A stretch of 20,139 nt of DNA from assembly GCA_049999725.1 (NCBI GenBank), contig JBNGIS010005940.1, positions 1 to 20,139 on the forward strand, given 5' to 3'. The notes below the pieces were generated by a model. That model searched no databases. It saw only the letters and a program-made list of their open reading frames with translations, and was not told where the DNA came from. This DNA comes from Haplomitrium mnioides. Lineage: Eukaryota > Marchantiophyta > Haplomitriopsida > Calobryales. Made by a program: the position numbers and the translations under genes. How positions within the stretch are numbered: the stretch's first letter is position 1; every line of letters begins with the position of its first letter. This document shows positions 8,963 to 18,555 of the stretch, in pieces.

Positions 8963-10240
8963 AGCAGCAGCAGAGAGGAGGCTGTCGTGTTCCACCGGAA
9001 GGTGAGACCATACCTCTTGATTAAAGGTATATTACACAAGAGAGGGTATGACGGGATGATAAGACGCTGCTTAGAGTGGGATCAGTCCACAATGGTAATG
9101 CAAGCGCTCTACAAAGAGGAGGTGGGAGGCCACTTTGCAGTAGACACCACCATCAAGAAGGTCCTGGATGCAGGGTATTGGTGGCCCACCTTACACAAGG
9201 ATGTGCATTTTTGGGTGAGGAGATGTGATGCATGCCAGAGGACAAGGAGGCCTACAACAAACCAACATCATCCTCTGGTGCCCATCATCCCCTTGGCACC
9301 ATTTGAGAAGTAGGGGATCAACTTCATCAATCCAATTGTACCTTCCACTCGGAAGGGCAACAAGTACATACTGTTGGCCACAGATTATGCCACAAAGTGG
9401 GTGGAGGCCAGAGCAACTAGGAAGGATGATGCCAACACAGTGGTAGCCTTCCTCTATGAGTAGATGTTCTATAGGTTTGAGCCTCCTTTGGAGTTGGTCA
9501 GCGATTAGGGGACACACTTCATCAATCATGTAATCAAAGACTTGACCAATCGATACCTGATCAAGCACAGGAGGACCACTACTTACCACCACAAGGCTAA
9601 TGGCCTAACAAAAAAAGCCAATGAGATCATGGGGAAAATCCTTAGCAAGACAGTACCAGCGAACAAAGCCGATTGGGATCTCAAGCTGCTCACTGCCACC
9701 CATGCTTACAAGACCACAACGGGTCATTGTCCTTATTGTTTGGTCTTGGGACAATATGCCTTGGTGTTTGTGGAGTATGAGGTGCCCACCCGAAGGTTGC
9801 TGGAGTAGGAAAGGATGGCTGAGGAGCATAGCAGAAGGGAGAGGCTCTATCAGGTGGAGGGTCTAGAAGAAACCAAAGAGTTAGCCCAAAGGAGGTTGGA
9901 ACACCAACAAGAGCTCAAGAAGAGTCACTATGACAAGGGGCTCAAACCAACGGACCTCCGGGAGGGAAATATGGTGATGTTATATGACAGCAAGTTTGTG
10001 CATTTTCCTGGAAAATTGCACACAAGATGGATGGGGCCATTCATTCTGAAGAAGCTCCATCGGAATGGGTCATCAGAGCTGGAGACACTGGAGGGTCACA
10101 AGTTCGCCAACAGGGTGCACTTCGATAGGTTGAAGAAGTACAAGAATCAGGAGGAACCGGAAGAGGGCCCAACTGTGACCCCATCAAGGGTGCCCAGCTG
10201 TTGCAGCATCATGCAAGTATTCAAAATCAAATTACTCTGA
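8963..10240 (+). pseudogene. Ty3/Gypsy integrase, point-mutated
   Basis: Integrase inserts retrotransposon cDNA into chromosomes. In one continuous frame the zinc-binding domain reads LYKEEVGGHFAV, AGYWWPTLHKDVHFW and RRCDACQRT. The second His (9131) and both Cys (9224, 9233) are present, while the usual first His is Tyr (9110). The core DDE positions are Asn instead of Asp (9320; GINFINP for GIDF.GP), Asp kept (9503; LVSD), and Lys instead of Glu (9611; NGLTKKAN), with exact D-X35-E spacing. The C-terminal domain is well kept (VMLYDSKFVHFPGKLHTRW, GPFILKKL, NGSSELETLEG), without a chromodomain after it. TAG codons lie at 9311, 9461, 9506 and 9806. Length is normal for the family. Lacking two catalytic residues, it is inactive. 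It belongs to a non-chromoviral plant Ty3/Gypsy lineage, by recall. Confidence 0.9.
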
Positions 10241-11640
10241 TTCTGTGTCGAACCCATAGGGACAAGGATGTATTGGGTCATTTTCTCTGGTTTTAACAGG
10301 TTCCAGCTTCTTTAAAAGGGAAGTTAAACAAAGACCCATACTGGTGCCTTCTGAGCACCTCTCTCTCTTTTTGTCTCCTCACTCTTACACTCACAGAATC
10401 TTGCCAGCCAGACACTACAAAGGCTTAGGCCTCCTACCTTCTGCCCTTTAGCAAATGCAAGAGAATACTATAGCATTGGCTACAGGAGGAACAACATCAT
10501 TACTATTGAGATAGATAAGAAATTTAAGCCCTTAGCAGTAATCCCAAATTCTTATAGGGCAGAACCTTTGAGAATCCAGTTGAATCTATCAGGCATGCAC
10601 TCAAATCCACCTCTCCAGACACTGTCTACTATATCTGTACTCCATCAATTGACTGATATCACCACTCAAGTCCCCACTGAGGTACCCCCCTGACATGGCA
10701 GCCCTCTGTTGCAGCCTCTCTCTCACCCCAATCAATTTCTACAAACCCTCTCCACTCCTAGTACATAGAAGATACCAATACTTAGTATCCTTGATTCCTT
10801 ACTCTCAGTACTAACAAACACTACAATGACAATGAGGCTCCTCCCCACTTGTCACCCAGTATTTGTTAGAGCAAGATTCTCAGATCCACTACTCTAGAAA
10901 ACTGGAATATTCCAAGAAATCAATCCCTTCAAGCAGATTTTAAGCTTTGAAAGATGTAGAACCTTCATCCAAAGATTTGCATGGGAAATCTGAAGACAGC
11001 CTTCTCTCTCTCCTAGCACTCCTTGCTGGGATTACAACTTGAAACAGCCCATAGATTCCTCCATTCAGAATTCAGAATATGAATTCTCTAGCAGAATGCA
11101 CCCAAGTACCCCCTAGCTTGCCCTTCTTTGAAGCAATTCTTTTCTCAATTCACCATTATAGAATATGCATTGCTTCTATCATAATAGTTTATCTTACAAT
11201 CTTGCTTTAGCACTCCAGATTGAGACATTCAATTCCAAAATAACACAGCCATGCAATCTTGGAAAAGGGGAACTCTTTGCCATTCTACCTTCCATTCCAT
11301 CTTCAAAGTCCAAGCAAAACAAAAGAGACCAGAGAGTGATACGAGGCAAACCTGCTTGTACCCCTCTCTCCATTCATCCTATTCTTCTATAAGAACATAT
11401 TGTAACTAATCCTATCTAACTACCATGCTACTAATCTAACTTCAGCTAACTACAGTAATTAGACCTTCTATCTACTGCCATCTACTACCACAATAAACAC
11501 TAATCTAAAAGTAATTACTCAAAATTGTCATACTAACTAAATCCTACACTTAATTTCTCCTAACCTAGATCAACAGAACAGCCTTGGCAGCTTTCCTAGG
11601 ATTCAGTTGGAAAAGCTCAATTTTCCCCAACTGTCTCCAT
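10241..11640. other. Gene-less stretch downstream of integrase
   Basis: No coding frame with protein-like composition is seen; the 75-codon frame at 11165-11392 is not convincing. The region should include the 3' untranslated part or 3' LTR of the Gypsy element, but the LTR edges cannot be set without a second copy. A short phrase, ACACTACAAAGGCTTAGG (10417-10434), has a relative at 17580 (ACACTACAAAAGGCTGG). One ATAAGAAC motif at 11389 hints that copy B sequence may begin before 11640. Confidence 0.4.
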
Positions 11641-11647
11641 CCTCGTA

Positions 11648-11955
11648 ATAAGAACATATCCAAGCTCCTCTTCTCTCTCTAACTCACTGTCAGAACTTCT
11701 TCCCACGCCCCATTTCCACCGACTCTTTAACTTGCTCAATATAAGAACTACTTGAGCTCTCTTTGGAACTAGCTTCTTCCGCCGTTTGGCATAAGAACAA
11801 TGAAGAAGGCCTCTCCTCTTAGTTAACTCATCAAAACGCTCGCTGTAAGAACAACTCGCAGCTCCTTTGAAGATAACCGCCTTGTCTCGTCGAATAGGAA
11901 CAATGCATACTTGAAGCTTCCTTAACTAAGTTACAAAAAAGCTTGATATAAGAAC
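11648..11955 (+). repeat. ATAAGAAC motif series in copy B
   Basis: ATAAGAAC or close variants begin at 11648, 11741, 11791, 11845 (GTAAGAAC), 11894 (ATAGGAAC) and 11948. The spacings are about 93 (roughly two units), 50, 54, 49 and 54 bp. A further GTAAGAAC lies at 12229. Sequence between motifs is only loosely conserved. Confidence 0.6.
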
Positions 11956-11993
11956 AACAAGGAAACTCTCTTGCGAACTACTTCTTGCCCGTC

Positions 11994-12080
11994 GAACTTT
12001 CGTCTCTTGAATTCGTGCCCTTTTCGAACTTTCAACCTCTGGCCACTTCGAACTTTCGCCTCCATCCGATTTGAACTTTC
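11994..12080 (+). repeat. GAACTTTC motif series in copy B
   Basis: GAACTTTC occurs at 11994, 12026, 12050 and 12073, spacings 32, 24 and 23 bp, with further copies near 12258 and (GAACTTTT) 12291. Copies A, C and D hold the same motif or near relatives between their TAAGAAC and TTTCGG modules. Confidence 0.6.
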
Positions 12081-12380
12081 AAACCGATCTTCCCTTCGGT
12101 CCGGATCGGCGATAAGTCGCTCCTTCAGCTGATCCTCATTTATCCCTTCCACAGTCCAGATTGTCGATAGATCACTATTTCAGTCGCTCATTCCTTACTC
12201 CCCTTACTTACTCGTGGAAAAGTTCACTGTAAGAACAATGATTCGCGTAATCCATTTCGAACTTTCGGAAGACTTCCGCAGGTCACGTTCGAACTTTTGA
12301 GATTACCCCTTTCTTCAGTCCGAATCATCGATATGTCAGTCTTTCGGCCGCTTAATCCTTCCCCGCTTCGGATCCCTCTT

Positions 12381-12483
12381 AAGTGGGGTTTCCCACTTTG
12401 GATACCCACACGGAACCAGTTTAACCAGTCCTCTCCACTTAGGGAGGCTGATCGGAACCAACTTAAGTGGGGTTCCCCACTTA
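12381..12483 (+). repeat. Palindromic TAAGTGGGG/CCCCACTTA module
   Basis: TAAGTGGGGTTCCCCACTTA at 12464-12483 has perfect 9-bp arms around TT. A near-identical palindrome begins at 12380 with TTT in the centre. Between them lies the phrase CTGATCGGAACC. Relatives lie at 908-921 (copy A, half), 15509-15527 and 15550 (copy C) and 20013-20031 (copy D). Confidence 0.75.
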
Positions 12484-12790
12484 GGAAGGTTCCCTTCCGC
12501 TCCTTTCTTTGGATCGGACAACGGACTTCGCTCATCATGGATTCCTCGTTCTTCACTCGAATCGTTCATCGCATAGCTCATTCTCATCCGATTCTTCATT
12601 TAAGGACGTTCAGCCTTCACCATTTGATTTCAAACAACCCGCAAGCCATCCATTTGTGTTCTCCTCTCCATTCGATCCCCAACAAGAATTCCTCTTCTCC
12701 CAAGCGGTTCAATCATTCGTCATTGTCAGCCCCCTGGTCGGAGCCTTAACTCTTTTCCGACATAGTTTCCCCCACTTAAGGGTTGACTTA

Positions 12791-14325
12791 GTGTTTCGGG
12801 ACCTTTTATGGGAGGGGCTTTGCACCGAATGGACCCCAACTTCTATTTACCAATGCAAGAGTGACTGCACGACCTCGACAACACCCAAGCACAACACCCA
12901 AGCACCCAACTCCAATGCCTACAGATGCAAGTCACGCCCCTTCTTCAGGCCTTAACCTCGAAAGGTGCCACTTGGAAGATAGGGGCAGATAGGACAGAGC
13001 ATCAGATTCTGGTCTGCAATGGCCTCTTGGTGAGTCCTTCAGCAGCCCCCTTGCTCATTCACATGCATTTCTCAAGGACACACATAGGTGAATAGACTTG
13101 TTGCTGAATAAATTCCGAAGTATACTTCAGAGCCCAAATCTGGACCCAATCACCTTGTACACAGAAGGGAAATGGATCCCAACACCCAATTATCATAATA
13201 CAATGTTGTTATTCTTGACTTCCCCTGTCTAGGGTATCTTCAGGATTTGGTAAATGAAATGCATGCCTTCTAAACTAAGAACTTCACAGATTTACAAACA
13301 GAACACAAATCTAACAACACACCTAAACATAGACACACCTACACCTACGCCCTATCCTGCCAACATTGTATGCCTTGTTCACCTCTCAAGGACCAATCTC
13401 TCCTCCAACTTTCCTTTAGCAATTCCAGCCTTCCTCTTGCTCCTCACCCATGCACTCTTAGCCAGATAGTTTTTCAACTTCCCTCGCGAGAAGCCATGAA
13501 TTTACTTCCTCAGGCTTGGAAGAGGTTTTCTTTAACTTCCACCTCTGGAAGACAGTCCTCTCGACTGCTGGATCATCCACTCCACCTGAGAATTGGCTGG
13601 ATCTTCCGCGCAGTGCGCAGGCACTAACGTGGCCACTCCTTTCCCTTCTCCACAAGATTGTAACACCAGCAACCTTCTCCGAATGCTGTTGGGACTGATC
13701 TCCTGCACAAATCAAAGCTGAGACGACACCAAGACCCCCCCTTGGCTGCCCCTCACGAAATACAAACCGAAAGAATCCTCTTCTCCTCTGAGTGTTGGTC
13801 CACCTCCAAATGTTGGTCCGCTTTCAAATGTGAGTACACCCGAGTAGTCAGAGCCTCTAGAGCCTCTTGCTCAGCGATTCCTAGCACCTCCTCAGTCCAC
13901 CTCCACCCTGTGATGGCCTTCCTTCACGAGTCCACCCACTTCACCCAAGGTCTCACGAGAACTCTCTCCTTCGTATCTCGCTGCTTTCTCTGCACCAAAA
14001 AACAGTCCCCGTAGCTTCAGAGCGAGTGAGTCTATCTCCGCCCTCCTTTCCTCTCCAGCCTCCACGATTCATCACCTCCTTTCCTTGAAGGTCATTGTTT
14101 CACTTATCCCACGATTGAGAGGTGTATCCCTCATTTTTACATGGCTTGTAGGTGGGGGGTTTTTACCATATTCAGAGGCTGAAAATGATGCCAACAACTG
14201 TGCCTGGTTGTTTGTTTTCCAACAAGACTAATTTCCCGCAAAGCTGACACCTGTAGCTCTGGCAATCGGCATTTGAATGGACATACCTTTTTCCTTTGTG
14301 TTTTCCTCGTGTTAGCCTGACAACT
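12791..14325. other. Gene-less spacer between copies B and C
   Basis: Short frames here (13254-13469, 13370-13627, 13516-13698, 13742-14014) are Pro/Ser/Leu-rich and overlap one another on both strands. None has a recognisable motif. The DNA is pyrimidine-rich on the plus strand, like 10300-11600 and 16900-17900, so all three spacers could be relics of similar elements. I cannot classify it further. Confidence 0.3.
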
Positions 14326-14398
14326 TGTGAGATTCCTCAGACGTCAAACAGCTGACATGTGGCGCATCGAGGGAGCCCGTTGGATTTGCAGGTCTCAA

Positions 14399-14515
14399 GA
14401 TTCCCGAGGGATCTCTAATATTCTCGTAGATTCCCAGATCCCGCAGAGGTGCCACGTCATCCGCAAAGCTGAAGATTCCTGAGGAATCTCTAATATTCCT
14501 ACAGATTCCCAGAGG
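14399..14515 (+). repeat. 75-bp direct repeat with GATTCC palindrome
   Basis: Two units start at 14399 and 14474 with GATTCCCGAGGGATC and GATTCCTGAGGAATC, each followed by TCTAATATTC and AGATTCCCAGA. The second start is a perfect palindrome with 6-bp arms around TGA. Confidence 0.65.
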
Positions 14516-14942
14516 CTCGCATGAGCGCCACATTTCCGAAAAATCCCTTGGAACCTAGCCGTCGCTTCTCGTAACCCCACCGTTGCTTCGCGAAACCCCA
14601 CAGTCGCCTTTCAGAACCCTGCTGTTTCTTCTCGGAATACTGCCACGTCATCCGTTGCCACGCCGCCTGACGCCGCCTCGCAAAGGGGTAGGCAGACCAT
14701 CGCATTGACCGGATTCCGTCGCTGACCCGTAGGAGCCCTCAGACCACCACTGAATGCCACGTCGTCCGAAACCATCCTCGGAACCATGCCACGTCATCCG
14801 TAGCTATCCTCGAAACCCTGCCACGTCATCTGTAGCCGTACCGCCCAACGCCGCCCCGCAAAGGGGTAGGTGGACCATCGCATTGATTGGATTCTGCGGT
14901 TGACTCGCGCTAACTCCTCTTCCGCGGGTGCCACGTCATCCG
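14452..14942 (+). promoter_or_regulatory. Cluster of CCACGTCATCCG sites in copy C
   Basis: Sites start at 14452, 14643, 14757 (CCACGTCGTCCG), 14789, 14821 (CCACGTCATCTG) and 14931. Copy A has the reverse complement at 1781 and 1944; copy D has sites or variants at 18922, 19086, 19239 and 20073. The core TGACGTGG is a known plant bZIP binding type (C-box/G-box hybrid). Binding here is inference. Confidence 0.5.
14673..14873 (+). repeat. Paired GC hairpins in copy C
   Basis: Elements at 14673-14695 and 14851-14873, 178 bp apart, share CGCAAAGGGGTAGG with arms CCGCC(C/T) and GG..GG. The second keeps the fuller pairing (CCGCCCC with GGGGTAGGTGG). They correspond to 1741/1903 in copy A and 18952/19115 in copy D. 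Confidence 0.65.
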
Positions 14943-15120
14943 CAAAATAGTCCCTCGCTGGATAAGAATATTACCTGTTATTGCCGTTTCAGCACCCGCT
15001 CGCAATAAGAACGGAGGCTTCCTTCGCTAAACTCCTTCCTCCACTTGATATAAGAACTATAGCATACTTCCTATGGATCCCCTTTGAACTTTCAGCTCGC
15101 CTCGTCGAACTTTCGTCCTT

Positions 15121-15465
15121 GCCAATGTCGGAATTGCGATAAGTCACCCTTTCGACTGCTGATCCTTTGCTTCTTCTTCTGGCCGAAGTGTCGCTTCATT
15201 GCCTTTTCGCTATCTTGATTTTCCCTTGGCTATAACTTCATTTGATCACCTTTTTGGTCCTCTTAATCTTCTTTGGGCCGAATCGTCACCTAATCATCTT
15301 TTCGGCACCTCTTGCTCTTCTTCTGGTCAGACCTTCGCTATATCGCCGATTCGCAATTCCCTCGTGATAAGAATGATGCGCGCCACAGATTCCCATCAAA
15401 CTTTCAGGCCTTACTCTATCAAACTTCCCCCGCTTTGCGGGATCAGCGATACATTGTCATTTCGC
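15121..15465 (+). repeat. 49-bp degenerate array in copy C
   Basis: TTTCG-type anchors lie at 15150, 15205, 15252, 15300 and 15349, spacings 55, 47, 48 and 49, and again at 15460. Units carry CTTCTTCTGGCCGAA-like and GCGATAAGTCACC-like stretches. A second run has anchors at 15881, 15929, 15978 and about 16023, spacings 48, 49 and about 45. Confidence 0.7.
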
Positions 15466-16545
15466 CCAATTCCTTGGTCTCCGTTTTAGCTTCTCGTCGG
15501 ATCCCCGTTAAGTGGGCTCCCCATTTAGGGTGGCTGGTCGGAACCCGTTTAAGCGGGGCTCCCCATTTTCCGCTAAGTCCCGTGGACTCTTTGGGACTGC
15601 CACGTGTCTCTGAATCCGTAACTATGATCCGTCACCGCTTTGTCTTTCCTGTTTAGCCTTTATGAAACCCTCCATGACGCCAGAATAATGACAGGTCACC
15701 TCTTCGTCTGGTCACTGCTTCGCTTATCCCTGTTTTGCCATCCCTTTGGACCCGTCAGACCTTCCTTTACGGATCCCTGTTAAGTGGGGAACTCACGTAG
15801 GGAGGCTGATCGGATCCCTCTTAACTAGGGTGCCCCACATAGGAAGGCTGAGTCCCGTTAAGGTTTGCGCTAAGTCACCTTTTCGTCGTCCTCGGAAGTC
15901 CTCTGGGTGGATCCGCAATAAGTCGTGGTTTCGGTAGCCCTCAGTACTCTTCTAGTCAGACCCACGATAAGTCGCCCTTTCGGCTCTCTTTCTTCCCATG
16001 CCGGAGCTGCGCTATATACTCGTTGCGGGATCCTCCCTTGATTTAGAAACTGAGTCTCCTTCTCTTCACCAAAGCATTGAAAAAGTTTCATATAAGAACA
16101 TTGAAGAAGTCTTCTTTACTTGACTTGTGGAAAAGTTTGTTGTAAGAACGCCGCAGATCCATGTCAAACTTTCGGATGACTTCCGATTTGAACTTTCAAC
16201 ATCTCCTTCCTCTCGTCCGAATCTTTGACATGTCACCCTTTCGTCCGCTTAATTAGCCCGCTTCGTAATCCCCTGTAACCGGTCCCCCCACATTGGAAGA
16301 TGCATCAGAACCCGCTTAACCAAGTTCCCCACTTAGGAAGGCGCGATCCCGTTGATCTCTTTGGACCCCCAGGAGCTGCCACGTTTCCGCAGCGCTCCAC
16401 GGACTCCTCGGCCTGTGGCCGTTGTTTAACTTCCCGAAGGTCGTTCTTCCTTAGTTCAGCCTCGTTCTCTTTGATTCAAATTGCCTTACAATTGCCTCGA
16501 GCTCTTCTCTCCATCAAGTTATAGCACACCCTGAATGGTTGCGAA

Positions 16546-18007
16546 TTGAGGATGCAGTGGTCCAAACTGTTGGCTCCTCCGTTCTGCCTCCCGACTTTCA
16601 CCCCCTTCCTCCGTTCTTGCCCACCCTTGTCAGCCCTGCCTCAGTCCCAAATCGATGCTAGCTCCTTTGATCCTTCTGCTAGCCCGCTTACTTGTCTTCT
16701 CTGGATCTCACAGGGCTTCCTCTTGGCTTGCAGGCTTCATGACATCCACAGGGAGAGACAGAAAAGAAAGGAAAAGAAGGGAAAGGAGGGAGAAGAGAAA
16801 GGTGCAGGATTGGCATAACAACAATAAAACAATAACATACACTAAAACACAACAGGCTAACACAAACTGGAGAAATCAACCAGGCTAAGATGCTCAGAGT
16901 TTACAAAAATTGAAAAAACTCAGACACACCTGGCCGACAGTCATCTCTTCAGCGTAATCCGCAGCCTTCATTTCCGTCATTCGATCCCCAGTGCGGCCTT
17001 TCCTCCATTCGAATGCGATCGCAACTCAATTGATTTGAATCTTCCATGCAGCTGATCAATTATGCATGAACAATTCTTCCTCAACCATGCCCCCTCGCAA
17101 GGCGATTCTTTCGTTCGTAGCATCTTCTACTTCGCAGCTCAATTGATTCTTCAACCAGATCTCGTCGAATCGGCTCGTTCGTCGCAATAGCTTTTTCGAT
17201 GCAGCAGGCCTGTTCTTATCAGCATCGGCTTCACGACCTGTTGCTCCCCTGTTTCTGGCCTTAACCTTTTCAGACCTTGTTTCGAGGCAAGGGAGGACGT
17301 GTTTTACGGGCTTTCAGGTTCTTTTCTGAGATGGCCCCTTGCCAATTACCACTTTCAGACCTTAAGGACTCTTCCTCTCCTTACAGGCCTAGTATGCTTC
17401 TCTCACTCTTCTTCTTCTCACACTCAAGTCAGACATTCAACCATACATAGGTCCATATCCATTTACACCCAAGTGTGATTTGTGTGATTCTTCCTCTTTA
17501 TTCCTAGGACCCAATGACTTAGGCCATGCCACCTTATTTGTGCTTGGGCAGAATGGTGCTGGTGACCTGCAGAGCTGAACACTACAAAAGGCTGGACTCC
17601 TCCTCTTAGGGTTGTCACAAAGCTGAACTAGATTATCCTAACTATCCTAAGCTGCGCTAATTCCTAACTATGCAAACAGGATCAAGAACAGAGAGCATTC
17701 ACCCCCAGGATACCAGACTTGTGTCAAGGGATTGGACTCCCCCTTCAAGTGTGTTCCTAGGGTCTGCTCAACTGATCCGATGTCCACTAATCTAACAAAT
17801 CAAGAGGACACACATGCAGAAAGGAAATCTAACTACATATATATAGACAACATTTATATACAATATATGCAAGAGAAAACAGAGTCCTTGAAGGCCCTCT
17901 GGAATTCTAACTGATTATACTTCCCTTGTGAATCCCGTTGCCTTACAACTGCAGCCCAGCAACCCACACACCCTGGGTTGATGCGCTTGCACAAGGGAAT
18001 GCCGAGA
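16546..18007. other. Gene-less spacer between copies C and D
   Basis: No frame shows a protein motif. It contains a 43-base pure purine run at 16760-16802, a TATA-rich patch near 17837-17868 and pyrimidine-rich text like the other spacers. A retrotransposon interior or LTR of another family is possible but unproven. Confidence 0.3.
16760..16802 (+). repeat. 43-base polypurine run
   Basis: The plus strand is only A and G from 16760 to 16802. This could be a retrotransposon polypurine tract (primer for plus-strand DNA) or a simple repeat. The next bases, TGCAGG (16803), would allow a TG LTR start, but no matching LTR end was found. Confidence 0.4.
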
Positions 18008-18555
18008 GACTCCAAGCTCCTCACTTGGCAGCCTCTCCTTAGTTCTCAGCCGACCAAAAACTCCTTCTAGCTATCGTATCAGTAACCCTCTGCCCTGGTC
18101 TGCCTGCAAGGATGAGGTCACCTGGGTCTCCCCCCAGTCCTCCTCTAAATCCCCCGGTTCCCCTAGAGCGAGTACCTCTGCTTCACGTAGCCTTCAATGA
18201 ATTATCGCCCTTCCTTACCATGCGTAATTCCCCTTTCTTGCTATCGCTGTCGCGCTGCAATTGCCCATGAAACACCAAGACGACCCCAAGCTCCCTACCC
18301 GGCAGCCTCTCTTTAGTTCTCAGCAGGCCAAAAACTCCTTCCAGCTATCGTATCAGTAATCCTCCGCCCTGGTCCGCCTACAAGGATGAGGTCACCTGGG
18401 TCTCCCCCCAGTCCTCCTTTAAATCCCCCGGTTCCCTTTGAGCGAGTACCCCTGCTTCACGTAGCCTTCAATGAATTATCGCCCTTCCTTACCATACGCA
18501 AATCTCGTGCCCCACAACGCTATATCTCCAATAATTGCCCGTGCATCAACACGAA
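18008..18555 (+). repeat. 274-bp direct tandem duplication
   Basis: Copy 1 (18008-18281) and copy 2 (18282-about 18555) share GACYCCAAGCTCC, CAGCCTCTC(C/T)TTAGTTCTCAG, CTATCGTATCAGTAA, GATGAGGTCACCTGGGTCTC and CTTCACGTAGCCTTCAATG, with few differences up to the last 80 bp. Copy A has a single, more diverged version of part of this unit (about 2330-2510, minus), so the duplication seems specific to the D lineage. Confidence 0.85.

Larger units (their letters stand above)
11640..12790 (+). repeat. Repeat family copy B
   Basis: Modules appear in the same order as in A, C and D: ATAAGAAC motifs, GAACTTTC motifs, GATAAGTC/TTTCGG units (12110, 12165, 12330) and the TAAGTGGGG palindromes (12381-12483). 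The upstream CCACGTCATCCG and GC-hairpin part is missing, so B is 5'-truncated or diverged. The 110-150 codon frames at 12224-12955 on both strands follow the repeats and overlap each other; they are not taken as genes. Confidence 0.65.
14326..16545 (+). repeat. Repeat family copy C
   Basis: This is the fullest plus-strand set of modules: GATTCC repeats (14399-14515), six CCACGTC-type sites (14452-14942), two GC hairpins (14673-14695 and 14851-14873), ATAAGAAC motifs (14962 as AAGAAT, 15005, 15050), arrays of about 49-bp units (15121-15465 and 15870-16030), and TAAGTGGGG modules (15509, 15550, 15780). A second TAAGAAC (16093, 16142), GAACTTTC and TTTCG series follows. Nothing coding is seen. 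The second series suggests an internal duplication or two fused copies. Confidence 0.65.

Noticed and set aside
8639-8995. 118-codon minus-strand ORF
   Set aside because: Antisense shadow of the RNase H remnant, whose plus-strand frame carries the recognisable blocks.
9191-9592. 133-codon minus-strand ORF
   Set aside because: Antisense shadow of the integrase domain.
12224-12955. Overlapping ORFs of 87-150 codons on both strands
   Set aside because: They follow repeat copy B on both strands at once, are Pro/Ser/Arg-rich and show no domain.
12669-16990. CATTCGATCCCCA shared after copies B (12669) and C (16978) as a sign of a common downstream region
   Set aside because: Only 13 bases match clearly; the flanks do not align well enough by eye.
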